Shown here one piece after another: positions 8,687-17,939 of a stretch of DNA of 64,000 nucleotides. The notes under the pieces are model-generated. The model saw only the letters and a list, made by a program, of their open reading frames with translations, was not told the origin of the DNA and searched no databases. Source of the DNA: GCA-2737725 sp965229355. Its GTDB lineage: Bacteria; Pseudomonadota; Alphaproteobacteria; Rhodospirillales; Rhodospirillaceae. The DNA lies in contig OZ245869.1 of assembly GCA_965229355.1 (NCBI GenBank), forward strand, positions 4,374,224 to 4,438,223, written 5' to 3'. The position numbers and the translations under genes are program-made. Each line of letters starts with the position of its first letter. Position 1 is the first letter of the stretch.

Positions 8687-9310
8687 TTATTTGCGTGTCA
8701 CGCCAGTAATAAGAAATGTATTCCCGCCCGATACACGTTGACGTTCTTCACGCAATTCTTTTGTGGCCGGTTCATTCCAATAGTTTGTCGCGGAGGCCTG
8801 TGTTGGGAAGGCTATGATGCGAAAATCAAAATCCATCAGGTCACCTTCTAAGCGCTCGGTATCATCGAACTTGGCCCTGGCAATCACATGAACGCCACGT
8901 GCCGCCAACTTCGCATCTTCCTTGGCGTTCAATTCATTGGTTTTGAATTCATCGAAGGGACGATAGATCGTCACCATAAAGGACGGCTGACCTTTTGGCG
9001 CAGCGTGCTCATTGCCATTCATGGCAAACACGTTGAACACGCCAGCATCTTTACGCAGTTGTTTGGCTTGCTTGTATTCGGGTGAGTTCCAGAAATGCGC
9101 GATATCGGCTTTGTGCGCAAATTGTGCCAGCACCATCGAGTGATCGAACCAAGCACCCTCTAGCAATTCAACGCCGCGCCCTGGCCCGCCAATGCCCAAA
9201 TAGAAGCCGCCATACTTTTTATAGATCGGCGGTAATTCGGCGGAGTATTGCGCCATTTTAGCGCCCTCAAGCGAATGGCCAATCACCAGCAGATATCCAG
9301 GTACCGCCAT
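8687..9310 (-). CDS. Protein with two tandem DUF1330-like (dimeric alpha/beta-barrel) domains
   Basis: 207 residues that fall into two repeats of about 100. The first (residues 3-98) has the DUF1330 pattern: GYLLVIGHSL, then YGGFYLGIGG, LEGAWFDHSMVLAQF and AHFWNSPEYKQAK. The second (about 111-205) shows a weaker copy: SFMVTIYRPF, RGVHVIARAKF, DFDFRIIAFPT and TNYWNEPATKELREERQ. DUF1330 proteins are small ferredoxin-like folds that pair up; a two-domain chain would form the pair within one molecule. No catalytic function is established. It is the first gene of the biotin-transporter run, 12 bp ahead of bioM. No signal peptide is seen. Confidence 0.75.
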   Translation of the reverse strand: MAVPGYLLVIGHSLEGAKMAQYSAELPPIYKKYGGFYLGIGGPGRGVELLEGAWFDHSMVLAQFAHKADIAHFWNSPEYKQAKQLRKDAGVFNVFAMNGNEHAAPKGQPSFMVTIYRPFDEFKTNELNAKEDAKLAARGVHVIARAKFDDTERLEGDLMDFDFRIIAFPTQASATNYWNEPATKELREERQRVSGGNTFLITGVTRK

Positions 9311-9401
9311 GTCACACCTCTATTTCCATGTCACGGCGCAGGTTTAGCCAGCGCCTGATGAAAGTCAACGCAAGTGCATTGATCCGAATACAAAAGCACA
9401 T

Positions 9402-9418
9402 GATATAAGCGTTATATC
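9402..9418. promoter_or_regulatory. 17-bp palindrome GATATAA-GCG-TTATATC between divergent genes
   Basis: Perfect 7-3-7 inverted repeat in the 134-bp region between the minus-strand biotin run (start 9310) and yaaA (start 9445). It sits 26 bp before yaaA, where a dimeric repressor could cover the promoter. It does not match the BioR box (TTATCTATAA type). Which of the two genes it controls is open. Confidence 0.5.
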
Positions 9419-9444
9419 TTTCTTGTCCCGGATTTGACTGCACC

Positions 9445-10218
9445 ATGTTGTACGCCCTGATTTCCCCCGCCAAAAAACTGGACTTTGCCCCCGCCCCAGA
9501 CGGCGTGAAAGCAACCGAACCTGCGCTGTTGGACAAAGCCCAACCCTTGGTGAAGCGGGTGAAAAAATACACGGCAAATGATTTGAAGCGCCTGATGGAC
9601 TTAAGCCAGAAATTGGCAGACCTGAATTACCAGCGCTTCCAGGCTTTCGACGCCAAGAACGTGGCCGATACAAAAGCCGCGATCTATGCTTTTGCCGGTG
9701 ACGTTTATATGGGCTTTGAAGCCAAGAGCCTTTCTGCCGCCGACATTAAATACGCTCAGGATCATGTCGGCATTTTATCTGGCCTATACGGCATTTTGCG
9801 CCCGTTGGACGCTATTCAGCCTTACCGCCTTGAAATGGGCACCGCCGTTGACACCGATGCAGGCGAAGACCTGTACGATTATTGGCGCAAGAACGTGACC
9901 GCGCGTTTAAATGCCATCACCGCGAAAATGAAAAATGCCACCATCGTCAACCTCGCCTCGGAAGAGTATTGGAGCGTAGTGAACAAAAAAGAACTGAAAG
10001 CGCCTGTCATTCAGTGCGCATTCAAAGAGGTGAAAGACGGCCAGGCAAAGATCGTCAGTTTCCTCGCTAAAAAAGCACGTGGCATGATGGCGCGCTATAT
10101 TACGCAAGACCGCATTGAAACTGTGGACGGCTTGAAGAAATTCAAAGCAGGCGGTTATGCATTCGATGTCAAAGCATCGACCGACAACCAGTTTGTCTTC
10201 AGCCGCAAAGCCAAATAG
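9445..10218 (+). CDS. yaaA: Peroxide stress protein YaaA
   Basis: 257 residues, the normal length of YaaA (DUF328). The N-terminal MLYALISPAKKLDF is the family's hallmark, and the central GILSGLYGILRPLDAIQPYR and the LYDYWRKNV and NLASEEYW blocks are conserved. In Escherichia coli YaaA limits free iron during peroxide stress and binds DNA. No signal peptide, so cytoplasmic. The stop codon abuts the stop of the convergent peptide-binding protein gene with no spacer and no hairpin between them. Confidence 0.95.
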   Translation: MLYALISPAKKLDFAPAPDGVKATEPALLDKAQPLVKRVKKYTANDLKRLMDLSQKLADLNYQRFQAFDAKNVADTKAAIYAFAGDVYMGFEAKSLSAADIKYAQDHVGILSGLYGILRPLDAIQPYRLEMGTAVDTDAGEDLYDYWRKNVTARLNAITAKMKNATIVNLASEEYWSVVNKKELKAPVIQCAFKEVKDGQAKIVSFLAKKARGMMARYITQDRIETVDGLKKFKAGGYAFDVKASTDNQFVFSRKAK

Positions 10219-11799
10219 TTATTTCTGAATTGAGATGTAACGGCTGATGTTGATGCCACGCGGATTGGCTTCCATGCCCTTCACGTATGGCTTCTTTAAA
10301 AGTTTACCGACATAAAAATTGATGGGCGTGATGGGTGAATCGCGCAAGGCAATCGCTTCCGCATCTTGCATGAGTTTCAAGCGTTTTGCGTGATCAGCCT
10401 CGGCATAGACCTTCTGCATGACTGCATCATAAGCAGGGTTATTGTATTTCGAATGGTTGTCACCCACGGATGTGGATTCCAACAAATATAAGAACGATGT
10501 CGGGTCCGCGTATTCCGCAAACCACTGATAGCGCGCGACGTCGTAATCGCCGTTACGTAAATCAGCATTCAGGACATTCAGATCGCTATTCAGCAATTCG
10601 ACTTCAACACCTAACGTTTTCCAAATTTGTGTGGCTGCTAATGCGACGCGCTTTTGGATATCGTCCGTGTTGTAGCGGAAAGTAAACTTAAGCGGTTTGT
10701 TCGGACCAAAGCCGGCTTCAGCCAGGAGCGCTTTTGCTTTTGCAATGCGCTCTGTCATGGGTACGCCCTGCCACGCCGACGTTGCAGGCACATAGTCTTT
10801 ACGCACGGCTGTTGGAATAAGACTGTACGCCGCAGGCTCGCCGCCGCGCATGATTTTGTCGACAAACATTTCGCGGTCCAGCGTCATCGACAACGCATTG
10901 CGCACACGCGGATCATCGAACGGCGCTTTGCGCGTGTTGAAGGTATAATACAGCAAGCCGTAATTCGGCGTCAGCGTGAGATCTTTGGGAAGGTTTTCTT
11001 TGATCCACTCAAACTGGCTGGGTGGAAAACTGACAATCGTATCCAGTTCATCAGCGCGATAACGCTTCAATGCCGCATTCAGATCTTCCGTAGGATAGTA
11101 AAGAACCTCATCCAGCTTTACATCGTTGGCGGCATAGAACGTTGGGTTCTTCACTAATTTAACGCGATTTTGCGGTAACCATTCCGTCAGTTTGAACGCA
11201 CCGTTCACCACTATGTTTTCAGGCTTGGTCCAATCCTTGCCGAACTTCTCAACCGCCCAGCGCGGCACCGGAAAGCAGCGGTGAACAATCAGTTCTAAAA
11301 AGTACGGTGTTGGATTAAGCAACTTCACTTCAAAGGTTGATGCATCAACCGCTTTCACGCCCAAGCTTTCAACCGGCGCTTTGCCGCTATTCACTTCACG
11401 TGCATTCACGATCATGTAGAGCAGCGGTGCCGCACGTGAGGCGGTTTTAGGATCCATCGTGCGCTTGAACGCATAGGCAAAATCTTCAGCCGTTACGGGC
11501 CTGCCGTCAGACCACCGCATGCCTCTGCGGATTTTGAAGGTGTAGGTTTTGCCGTCGGGCGAAATCGTCCAGCTTTCAGCAGCGCCTGGCACCACATTCA
11601 CGTTTGCATCGACCGTTGTCAGGCCAACAAACATTTCGAAGATTATATTGCCAGCATAGCCAGAAGTAGTGAGGTGCGGGTCTAAGCTATCCGGTTCAGC
11701 GCTATTGCCACGGTGGAATGACATCGCTGAATGCGCTTGCGAGATCATGCCGCACAGCAACGCGACAGATATAAATGCAATCCGAAACTTGCTTTTCAT
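10219..11799 (-). CDS. Peptide ABC transporter substrate-binding protein (OppA family), orphan
   Basis: 526 residues from the ATG at 11799, which opens directly with a Sec signal peptide (MKSKFRIAFISVALLCG, cleavage after AHS-A); an in-frame GTG at 11811 would add four residues. The mature protein starts with the SBP_bac_5 pattern RGNSAEPDSLDPHL and has AAESWTISPDGKTYTFKIR and RWSDGRPVTAEDFAYAF. It binds oligopeptides or similar solutes in the periplasm. No permease or ATPase genes lie nearby, and a paralogue with the same opening occurs near the right end of the window. It could feed a distant transporter. Confidence 0.9.
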   Translation of the reverse strand: MKSKFRIAFISVALLCGMISQAHSAMSFHRGNSAEPDSLDPHLTTSGYAGNIIFEMFVGLTTVDANVNVVPGAAESWTISPDGKTYTFKIRRGMRWSDGRPVTAEDFAYAFKRTMDPKTASRAAPLLYMIVNAREVNSGKAPVESLGVKAVDASTFEVKLLNPTPYFLELIVHRCFPVPRWAVEKFGKDWTKPENIVVNGAFKLTEWLPQNRVKLVKNPTFYAANDVKLDEVLYYPTEDLNAALKRYRADELDTIVSFPPSQFEWIKENLPKDLTLTPNYGLLYYTFNTRKAPFDDPRVRNALSMTLDREMFVDKIMRGGEPAAYSLIPTAVRKDYVPATSAWQGVPMTERIAKAKALLAEAGFGPNKPLKFTFRYNTDDIQKRVALAATQIWKTLGVEVELLNSDLNVLNADLRNGDYDVARYQWFAEYADPTSFLYLLESTSVGDNHSKYNNPAYDAVMQKVYAEADHAKRLKLMQDAEAIALRDSPITPINFYVGKLLKKPYVKGMEANPRGINISRYISIQK

Positions 11800-11873
11800 G
11801 GCCGCGTCCACATTCTTTTATTTCACCACGTCACATCTCTTACTGGCTTTGTCTCTGAACGCCAGGACTATAT

Positions 11874-11885
11874 ATTTGGCCAAAT
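11874..11885. promoter_or_regulatory. 12-bp palindrome ATTTGGCCAAAT between divergent genes
   Basis: Perfect palindrome in the region between the peptide-binding protein gene (minus, start 11799) and the glycosylase gene (plus, start 11933), directly after a TATATATTT stretch. Candidate operator or simple chance; a 12-bp palindrome alone is weak evidence. Confidence 0.3.
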
Positions 11886-11932
11886 CTCAGTATCGGTTTT
11901 GCGCAAAATTTTTCTAGAAAATAGGTCTTCAC

Positions 11933-12571
11933 GTGTCCTCGACAGAAGAATTGAAACTTCACCTCAGCATTTTGCGCCGCCGCGATAAAAAATTATCAGA
12001 GGCCATTAAGTTAGCCGGCTTTCCGGAATCGCGCCGTATGGACCCGGGATTCGGCACACTGATTCGCATCATCATTGATCAACAAGTCTCGACCGCCTCG
12101 GGCCGCGCGATTTGGAACAAGCTTGTCACGGCAACTGAGAACGATGTTTCAGCAGCCCGTCTTCTGAAACTTGGTGAAACAGGTTTACGCAGTTGCGGGT
12201 TTAGCGGCCAAAAAGTGCGCTACTCGCTGGGTGTGTCAGAAGCCACGCACGGCGGGCACCTGAACTTTGAAGCTTTGAACGAGATGAGCGATGACGATGT
12301 GCGCAACAAGCTGACAGAACTCAAAGGCATCGGTCCATGGAGCGCGGACATTTATTTAATGTTCGGCATGGGTCGCCCCAACATTTGGCCCGTCGGTGAC
12401 TTGGTGTTGCAATACTCAGCTGCGGCCATGCTGGGCTTACGCAAACGCCCCACCCCAGAAAAATTAGAGAAAATCGGCGAAGCCTGGAGCCCTTACCGGT
12501 CCAGCGCCGCCTTGATGCTGTGGCGGTACTGGCACCACACGGTTGAAACGCGTAAGAAAAAAGCGACGTGA
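11933..12571 (+). CDS. DNA-3-methyladenine glycosylase II-like protein (HhH-GPD, AlkA type)
   Basis: 212 residues from GTG. The helix-hairpin-helix is LTELKGIGPWSADIYLM and the catalytic Asp follows in WPVGDLVLQ, at the spacing of AlkA and Mag1. The early segment LIRIIIDQQVSTASGRAIW is the conserved substrate-binding helix region. It removes alkylated purines from DNA as the first step of base excision repair. It lacks the N-terminal domain of Escherichia coli AlkA, as many bacterial members do, and has no Fe-S cysteines. It is transcribed divergently from the peptide-binding protein gene. Confidence 0.9.
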   Translation: MSSTEELKLHLSILRRRDKKLSEAIKLAGFPESRRMDPGFGTLIRIIIDQQVSTASGRAIWNKLVTATENDVSAARLLKLGETGLRSCGFSGQKVRYSLGVSEATHGGHLNFEALNEMSDDDVRNKLTELKGIGPWSADIYLMFGMGRPNIWPVGDLVLQYSAAAMLGLRKRPTPEKLEKIGEAWSPYRSSAALMLWRYWHHTVETRKKKAT

Positions 12572-12640
12572 TACGTGAGTCTCTAAACTGTCATCCAACG
12601 GCGTAAAACCAGCGCTGTATAAAGCGGGCCTAAACTTCCG

Positions 12641-14503
12641 ATGGTGAATAAAATGACGTCCCGCACACCGAAAACCACCCGCCGCGAAACACTACAAGTG
12701 GCAGGTGCTGGTCTTGCAGCAGTAAGCCTTGCGCAAAATGTCACCGCCGCGCCGGCGTCACCATCCACACTCACGTTCCCCGAAGTTGAGCGTACCCTCA
12801 CCGAGACGCATCACGTCGCGGAAGGTTACAAGTCACAGGTCTTGCTGCGCTGGGGTGATCCGATTTTTAGCGACGCGCCAGATCTGGCCCCATTAAACCA
12901 ATCTGTCGCACATCAGAAAAAGCAGTTCGGCTATGACTGCGACTTCATTGGCTTCATGCCGCTGCCCAAAGGATCAAACTCGTCCACATCGGGCTTGCTG
13001 TGCGTGAACCATGAAATGGCACGCAGCACACTGATGTTTGCGGGTTTGAAGGAGCAACTTGATCCGAACCGTTCAAAGGAATTAGCCGACATCGAAATGG
13101 CCGCACACGGACACACCATTGTTGAGGTGGCCTTGAAAGACGGCACATGGGACGTGAAGCGCAGCAGCAAATACAATCGCCGCATCACCGGCCTGGATAC
13201 GCCGATGGAACTAACAGGCCCTGCCGCTGGTCATGCCCGCCTGAAAACAAAGGCTGATCCAACAGGCCGTAAAGTTATCGGCACGCTGGGCAATTGCGCT
13301 GGCGGCGAAACGCCGTGGGGCACCGTGCTGATCGCGGAAGAAAACATTCAGCATTATTTTGGCGGCGACTTCAAAGGTACGGCTGAAGAAGCCCACCATC
13401 GCGATATGGGCCTGATGGAAGAAGTGTACTTTAATTGGGACCGCTACTACCCACGTTTCAATCTGGCCACAGAACCTCACGAACCCAATCGTTTCGGATG
13501 GATGGTTGAGATTGATCCGTATGATCCGACCTCAACGCCAAAAAAACGCACCGCCCTTGGCCGCTTCAAGCACGAAGGTGCAGGCTTTACGTTCGCACCG
13601 GATAAGCGCGTTGTTGTGTATTCTGGCGACGATACGGTCTTTCAATTCATTTACCGTTACATTTCGCGCAATCCGTGGACGCCGGGCGACGATCAAAATA
13701 ATCGCACGCTGTTAGACGACGGCACATTGTACGTTGCGCAGTTTGATGAAAAAGGAAATGTGACTTGGTTGCCGCTGGTGTGGGGCCAGGGCCCGCTGAC
13801 ACCAGCGAATGGTTTCAACGATCAGGGCGATGTGCTGATCGAAACACGCCGTGCGGCAAAACTGCTGGGCGCAACGCCGATGGATCGCCCTGAAGAGATA
13901 GTACCCAATCCCGTCACGGGCACGGTGTTCGTCAACCTGACCAAGAACTCAAAACGCAAAGACCCTGACTTTGCGAATCCGCGCGCCAAAAATAAATTCG
14001 GCCAGATTCACGAACTGCTCCCTCCTGGCTATGACCGGGGCGCACCGGATCATGCCGCCGTACAATTCCAGTCGCGCCCCTTCATTTTAGCCGGTGATCC
14101 GGCCAACCCCGAGTCGGGTGCGCAGTACCACGCAGACTTATCCACAAGGGGATGGTTCCTGAACCCGGACAACATGACCTTCGACCCCCAGGGGCGAATC
14201 TGGATATCAACCGATGGAGCGACCGACTTTGGGTTTGCTGACGGGTTGTGGGCCGCCGACGTCACTGGTCCTGGCCGAGCGCTTTCTCGGGCGTTTTTCA
14301 CGGGTCCACGAGGCTCAGAGCTCACGGGGCCTTGTTTTACGCCCAATGGCGCGTCCCTATTTTGTTCTGTTCAGCACCCAGGCGAAGAAGATGGGTCGAC
14401 CTTCGAGAAACCTACCACCCGGTGGCCAGACTTCACTGAGGGCATCCCGCCACGCCCAAGTGTGATTGTAATAACACGCTCTGATGGTTCGTTGATTAGC
14501 TAG
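12641..14503 (+). CDS. phoX: PhoX family alkaline phosphatase (DUF839), Tat-exported
   Basis: 620 residues, normal PhoX length. A Tat signal with TTRRETLQ (12-19) precedes the hydrophobic VAGAGLAAVSLA. Key PhoX blocks are LLCVNHE, TLGNCAGGETPWGTVLIAEE with metal-ligand Cys219, FGWMVEIDPYDP, and GRIWISTDG. PhoX is a periplasmic iron/calcium enzyme that frees phosphate from organic esters when phosphate is scarce. A second ATG at 12653 is an alternative start. A lone CTGTCAT half-site lies at 12588-12594, but no good second repeat. The Oar-like receptor and phoD follow, forming a phosphate-acquisition block. Confidence 0.93.
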   Translation: MVNKMTSRTPKTTRRETLQVAGAGLAAVSLAQNVTAAPASPSTLTFPEVERTLTETHHVAEGYKSQVLLRWGDPIFSDAPDLAPLNQSVAHQKKQFGYDCDFIGFMPLPKGSNSSTSGLLCVNHEMARSTLMFAGLKEQLDPNRSKELADIEMAAHGHTIVEVALKDGTWDVKRSSKYNRRITGLDTPMELTGPAAGHARLKTKADPTGRKVIGTLGNCAGGETPWGTVLIAEENIQHYFGGDFKGTAEEAHHRDMGLMEEVYFNWDRYYPRFNLATEPHEPNRFGWMVEIDPYDPTSTPKKRTALGRFKHEGAGFTFAPDKRVVVYSGDDTVFQFIYRYISRNPWTPGDDQNNRTLLDDGTLYVAQFDEKGNVTWLPLVWGQGPLTPANGFNDQGDVLIETRRAAKLLGATPMDRPEEIVPNPVTGTVFVNLTKNSKRKDPDFANPRAKNKFGQIHELLPPGYDRGAPDHAAVQFQSRPFILAGDPANPESGAQYHADLSTRGWFLNPDNMTFDPQGRIWISTDGATDFGFADGLWAADVTGPGRALSRAFFTGPRGSELTGPCFTPNGASLFCSVQHPGEEDGSTFEKPTTRWPDFTEGIPPRPSVIVITRSDGSLIS

Positions 14504-14545
14504 CCAGGAGGCCGTTGACGGGCCCTTTTCGGCAGTGCAAACAAA

Positions 14546-14563
14546 TTGTCATGGTTGTTTCAC
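14546..14563 (+). promoter_or_regulatory. Pho-box-like direct repeat upstream of the Oar-like TonB receptor
   Basis: TTGTCAT (14546-14552), 4-nt spacer, GTTTCAC (14557-14563). The PhoB consensus is two CTGTCAT-like heptamers 11 bp apart; the first matches 6 of 7, the second 4 of 7. It lies 92 bp before the receptor start and just after the phoX stop. The phosphatase context makes a real site plausible. Confidence 0.45.
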
Positions 14564-14654
14564 GTAGGTTTTTCGGGGTTGTGATCTACATGAAAGAACA
14601 GAGGGTTATTATCAGTTTCGGCTGATCAAATTATTCAAAAACTAGGGGTTTCCG

Positions 14655-17600
14655 ATGAAGTCGACGTCAATGAAAGGGCTGCGCGCAGCCTTGTTGGTTT
14701 CTGTTGCGCTGATGGGCGCGCCAGCAATGGCGCAAGAAACAGCAGGTCAAATTAACGGCGTGATCGCGGGCACCAATGGCCAGCCCCTGCCGAATGCACA
14801 AGTTCGCCTCGTTCACAAACCGACAGGCGCCGTATCAAACACCAGCACAAACGCTGAAGGCCGTTTCATCAGCCGCGGTTTGGCGCTGGGTGGACCATAC
14901 GAAGTGACCGTCACCGCGCCGGGTGGCACTGCCGAAGCAGTGCAAGAGGACGTGTTCCTGGTTCTCGGTGAAGCTTACAACTTAAACTACGCGCTGGGTT
15001 CGAAAATCGAAGAAATCACAGTGTCAGGCGCACGCGTCCGTGACGCCGTGGCCGGCGTTTCATCAGACTTCGACCGCGAGCGCATCGCCAACGCCCCGAC
15101 CATTTCGCGCGATCTGAAAGACATCATCCGCGGCGACTCAAAAGTTTACATTGACCGCACCAACCTCGACGCCATCCAAATCGCTGGCACAAACAACCGC
15201 TTCAACCTGCTCACCATCGACGGTGTACGCAACAACGACGACTTCGGCCTGAACAACAACGGCTATCCCGGCACGCGCGGCCCTTTGAGCCTCGACGTTA
15301 TTGATCAGTTGTCAGTGAATATCGCACCGTACGCCGTAACGTATTCTGGTTTCCAAGGCGGCAACATCAACATCGTCACCAAGGGCGGCACGAACGATTT
15401 TCATGGCACCGTCTATGGCTATTACTCAGATGACAGCTTGCTAGGTGACAACAGCGGCAACCGCACTGTCGGCCCGTTCACCTTTAAAGACAAAACTTAC
15501 GGCGGCACCTTCGGCGGCCCGATCATCGAAGATAAATTGTTTTTCTTTGCTGGTTACGAACACTTCTCAACCGGCAACCCGGTCACCAGAGGTCCGAAGG
15601 GTGCGGGCTTCACCAACTCAGTCGATCAAGTCACGCAAGCCAACTACGATCAGATCAAGTCGATCGCACAGTCAGTTTACAACTACGACATCCTCAATTT
15701 GCCGACGAGCTTGAAAGAAGCCGACGAAAAAATCTTCGGTAAAGTGAATTGGAACCTGAACGACGATAACCGTATCGTCGTGTCTTACACGCACAACAAA
15801 GGCAACTTCGTTACCGCGACCACGCCGATTTCGGCGTCGACAGCGACCTCAGTCGCGCAAGCTGCTGCCTTGTCATCGGGTTCCGACTGGTACAACAACA
15901 TCCAGAAAGTTGACTCCGTTTCGAGCCAATGGTTCTCAGATTGGACCGATGCGTTCAAAACCGAAGTGAAAGTCGGCTACAAGAAACAAACTGCTGACCC
16001 GACCCCACTGGGCAATGCTGACTTCGCCGAAATGCAAGTTGTCGTTCCGGCTTCGGTCAACGGTACCACGACGCCAGGCTTGCTGACATTCGGCCCGGAT
16101 CGTTCACGCCACTTTAACTCGCTCAGCAACGAACTGTGGACCATCAAAGCAAAAGGCGATTACCTCATTGGTGATCACACCGTTACGGGTGGCTACGAGC
16201 GCGAAATGCTGGACGTGTTCAACGCGTTCCTGCAAGACGCTAAAGGCACGTATGTCTTTAACTCGATTGCCGATTTCCAGGCACGTAACGCTCAAACGCT
16301 GGTTTATCAGAACGCGATCAGCGGCAACATCAACGACGCCGCAGGCCTGTTCAAATACAACGTCGACGCTGGCTACATCCAAGATGCTTGGGAAATTACG
16401 CCTGAGCTGACGGTGACTGCAGGCCTCCGTTATGAGCGTTACTCATCCAACAGCACGCCGACTTTGAACACACGCTTCCTGGCGCGTTACGGCTTCGATA
16501 ACACGTCCACCTATGATGGCCGTGACTTGTGGCTGCCGCGTGCGTCGTTCAAGTATGACGTAACACCTGACACCGTTGTTCGCGGTGGCGCTGGTCTGTT
16601 CGGCGGTGGTTCACCGAACGTCTGGATCTCGAACAGCTACTCGAACACCGGCATCGTGACGGGCTCGACCACCATCAACCGTCCGGCTGCTGGTGTTGCT
16701 TTGACGGCGCTGCAGGCTGCAGCCTTGAACAACGTCAACGGTAAGGTTCCGGCGGCTGTGCAAGCCTCGCTGGTAGCGGGTGACGGTAACGTCAACGCGC
16801 TGGACCCGAACTTCAAAATGCCGTCGACCTGGAAAGCGTCGATTGGCGTTGACCACAACTTTGATGCGTGGATGTTCGGTGATGATTGGACGGCCAAAGC
16901 TGACCTTATCTACAGCCGCGTCAATCAAGCCGTGTTCTGGAAAGAACTGCGTCGCACCCGTACCGGTACAGCTCCGGATGGCCGTCCGATTTACGGCGTG
17001 ACAGTTGCTCCTCCGGGCGCACCGGCCACACCGACATCGGGTAACGATCTGCTACTCACCAATACCGACAAAGGCCGTGGCTGGGTTGCATCGTTCGCCT
17101 TGGATAAAGAATGGGCGACCGATATCGGCGATATCAACCTGGAACTGAGCTACACCTGGATGGATGTGACGGAAGTCAATCCGGGTACCAGTTCAACGGC
17201 TCAATCCAACTGGGATAACGTTGCGACCTACGACATCAACAACCCGGTTGAGTCGACCTCAAACTACGAGTTGAAGCACAATTTCGTCGTGGCAACCGAA
17301 TGGTCGAAAGCGTTCTGGGGTGACTACGAAACCTCGGTCACTTTGTTCGGTCAAGCGCGTACGGGCCGTCCGTATAGCTACACGTTTGCTGGTAACAGCA
17401 GTCCGTTGGGCGATCCGCGCCAAGGCAGCCGTCAGCGTCAATTGTTCTACGTCCCGAAAGATGCAAGCGACGTGAACTTGGCTGGTGGTTTGACCTGGGA
17501 TCAGTTGAACCAGTTCATCATGGACAACGGCTTGGATAAGTATCGTGGTCAGATCGCACCGCGTAACGCCTTCCGTAGCCCGTCGGTCGCAACACTGGAT

Positions 17601-17867
17601 ATGCGTGTCACGCAAGAAATCCCAGGCCTGTTTGAAGGCAGCAAGGGCGTGTTCAGCATGGATATCCGTAACCTGACCAACATGCTGAATTCGAGCTGGG
17701 GCCGTGACATCCAGATCGGCTTCCCGTTCGTCGTGCCAGTGGCTGAAGCCACCAGCGTCGCCGGCGGCAAGTACACCTACTCAGGCCCTCTGCGTACTGT
17801 GAACCGCACACTGACAGCCCGCACCTCGGTGTGGCAGATCCAGTTCGGCGCTCGCTACGAGTTCTAA
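14655..17867 (+). CDS. Oar-like TonB-dependent receptor with N-terminal carboxypeptidase-regulatory domain
   Basis: 1070 residues. A signal peptide ends at AMAQE (about residue 27); residues 28-115 form a Cna-B/carboxypeptidase-regulatory-like beta domain (QINGVIAGTNGQPLPNAQV, then STNAEGRFISRGL). The plug contains LLTIDGVRNNDDFGL and GGNINIVTKGGTNDFHG, as in Oar-type receptors. The chain ends in FGARYEF, a barrel terminus. Oar-like proteins import or display large ligands; some serve outer-membrane translocation. Lying between phoX and phoD, with a Pho-box-like repeat ahead, suggests uptake of an organophosphate or a role in surface display during phosphate stress; this is inference. Confidence 0.9.
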   Translation: MKSTSMKGLRAALLVSVALMGAPAMAQETAGQINGVIAGTNGQPLPNAQVRLVHKPTGAVSNTSTNAEGRFISRGLALGGPYEVTVTAPGGTAEAVQEDVFLVLGEAYNLNYALGSKIEEITVSGARVRDAVAGVSSDFDRERIANAPTISRDLKDIIRGDSKVYIDRTNLDAIQIAGTNNRFNLLTIDGVRNNDDFGLNNNGYPGTRGPLSLDVIDQLSVNIAPYAVTYSGFQGGNINIVTKGGTNDFHGTVYGYYSDDSLLGDNSGNRTVGPFTFKDKTYGGTFGGPIIEDKLFFFAGYEHFSTGNPVTRGPKGAGFTNSVDQVTQANYDQIKSIAQSVYNYDILNLPTSLKEADEKIFGKVNWNLNDDNRIVVSYTHNKGNFVTATTPISASTATSVAQAAALSSGSDWYNNIQKVDSVSSQWFSDWTDAFKTEVKVGYKKQTADPTPLGNADFAEMQVVVPASVNGTTTPGLLTFGPDRSRHFNSLSNELWTIKAKGDYLIGDHTVTGGYEREMLDVFNAFLQDAKGTYVFNSIADFQARNAQTLVYQNAISGNINDAAGLFKYNVDAGYIQDAWEITPELTVTAGLRYERYSSNSTPTLNTRFLARYGFDNTSTYDGRDLWLPRASFKYDVTPDTVVRGGAGLFGGGSPNVWISNSYSNTGIVTGSTTINRPAAGVALTALQAAALNNVNGKVPAAVQASLVAGDGNVNALDPNFKMPSTWKASIGVDHNFDAWMFGDDWTAKADLIYSRVNQAVFWKELRRTRTGTAPDGRPIYGVTVAPPGAPATPTSGNDLLLTNTDKGRGWVASFALDKEWATDIGDINLELSYTWMDVTEVNPGTSSTAQSNWDNVATYDINNPVESTSNYELKHNFVVATEWSKAFWGDYETSVTLFGQARTGRPYSYTFAGNSSPLGDPRQGSRQRQLFYVPKDASDVNLAGGLTWDQLNQFIMDNGLDKYRGQIAPRNAFRSPSVATLDMRVTQEIPGLFEGSKGVFSMDIRNLTNMLNSSWGRDIQIGFPFVVPVAEATSVAGGKYTYSGPLRTVNRTLTARTSVWQIQFGARYEF

Positions 17868-17886
17868 GAGCCGAAACATAAACACG

Positions 17887-17919
17887 AAAAAGGGCGGTCC
17901 CAACGGACCGCCCTTTTTA
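17887..17919. terminator. Bidirectional Rho-independent terminator
   Basis: AAAAAGGGCGGTCC (17887-17900), loop CAAC, GGACCGCCCTTTTT (17905-17918). The stem is perfect and flanked by A- and T-runs, so it can stop both the receptor transcript and the convergent phoD transcript. Confidence 0.92.
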
Positions 17920-17939
17920 TTTGTGCCATAGATTTGAAA

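Noticed and set aside
9311..9444. BioR box for the biotin operon
   Set aside because: No TTATCTATAA-type decamer; the palindrome present has a different sequence.
12588..12594. CTGTCAT before phoX as a Pho box
   Set aside because: Only one heptamer fits; the 11-bp-spaced partners on either side match at 2-3 of 7 positions. Kept only as a half-site note.
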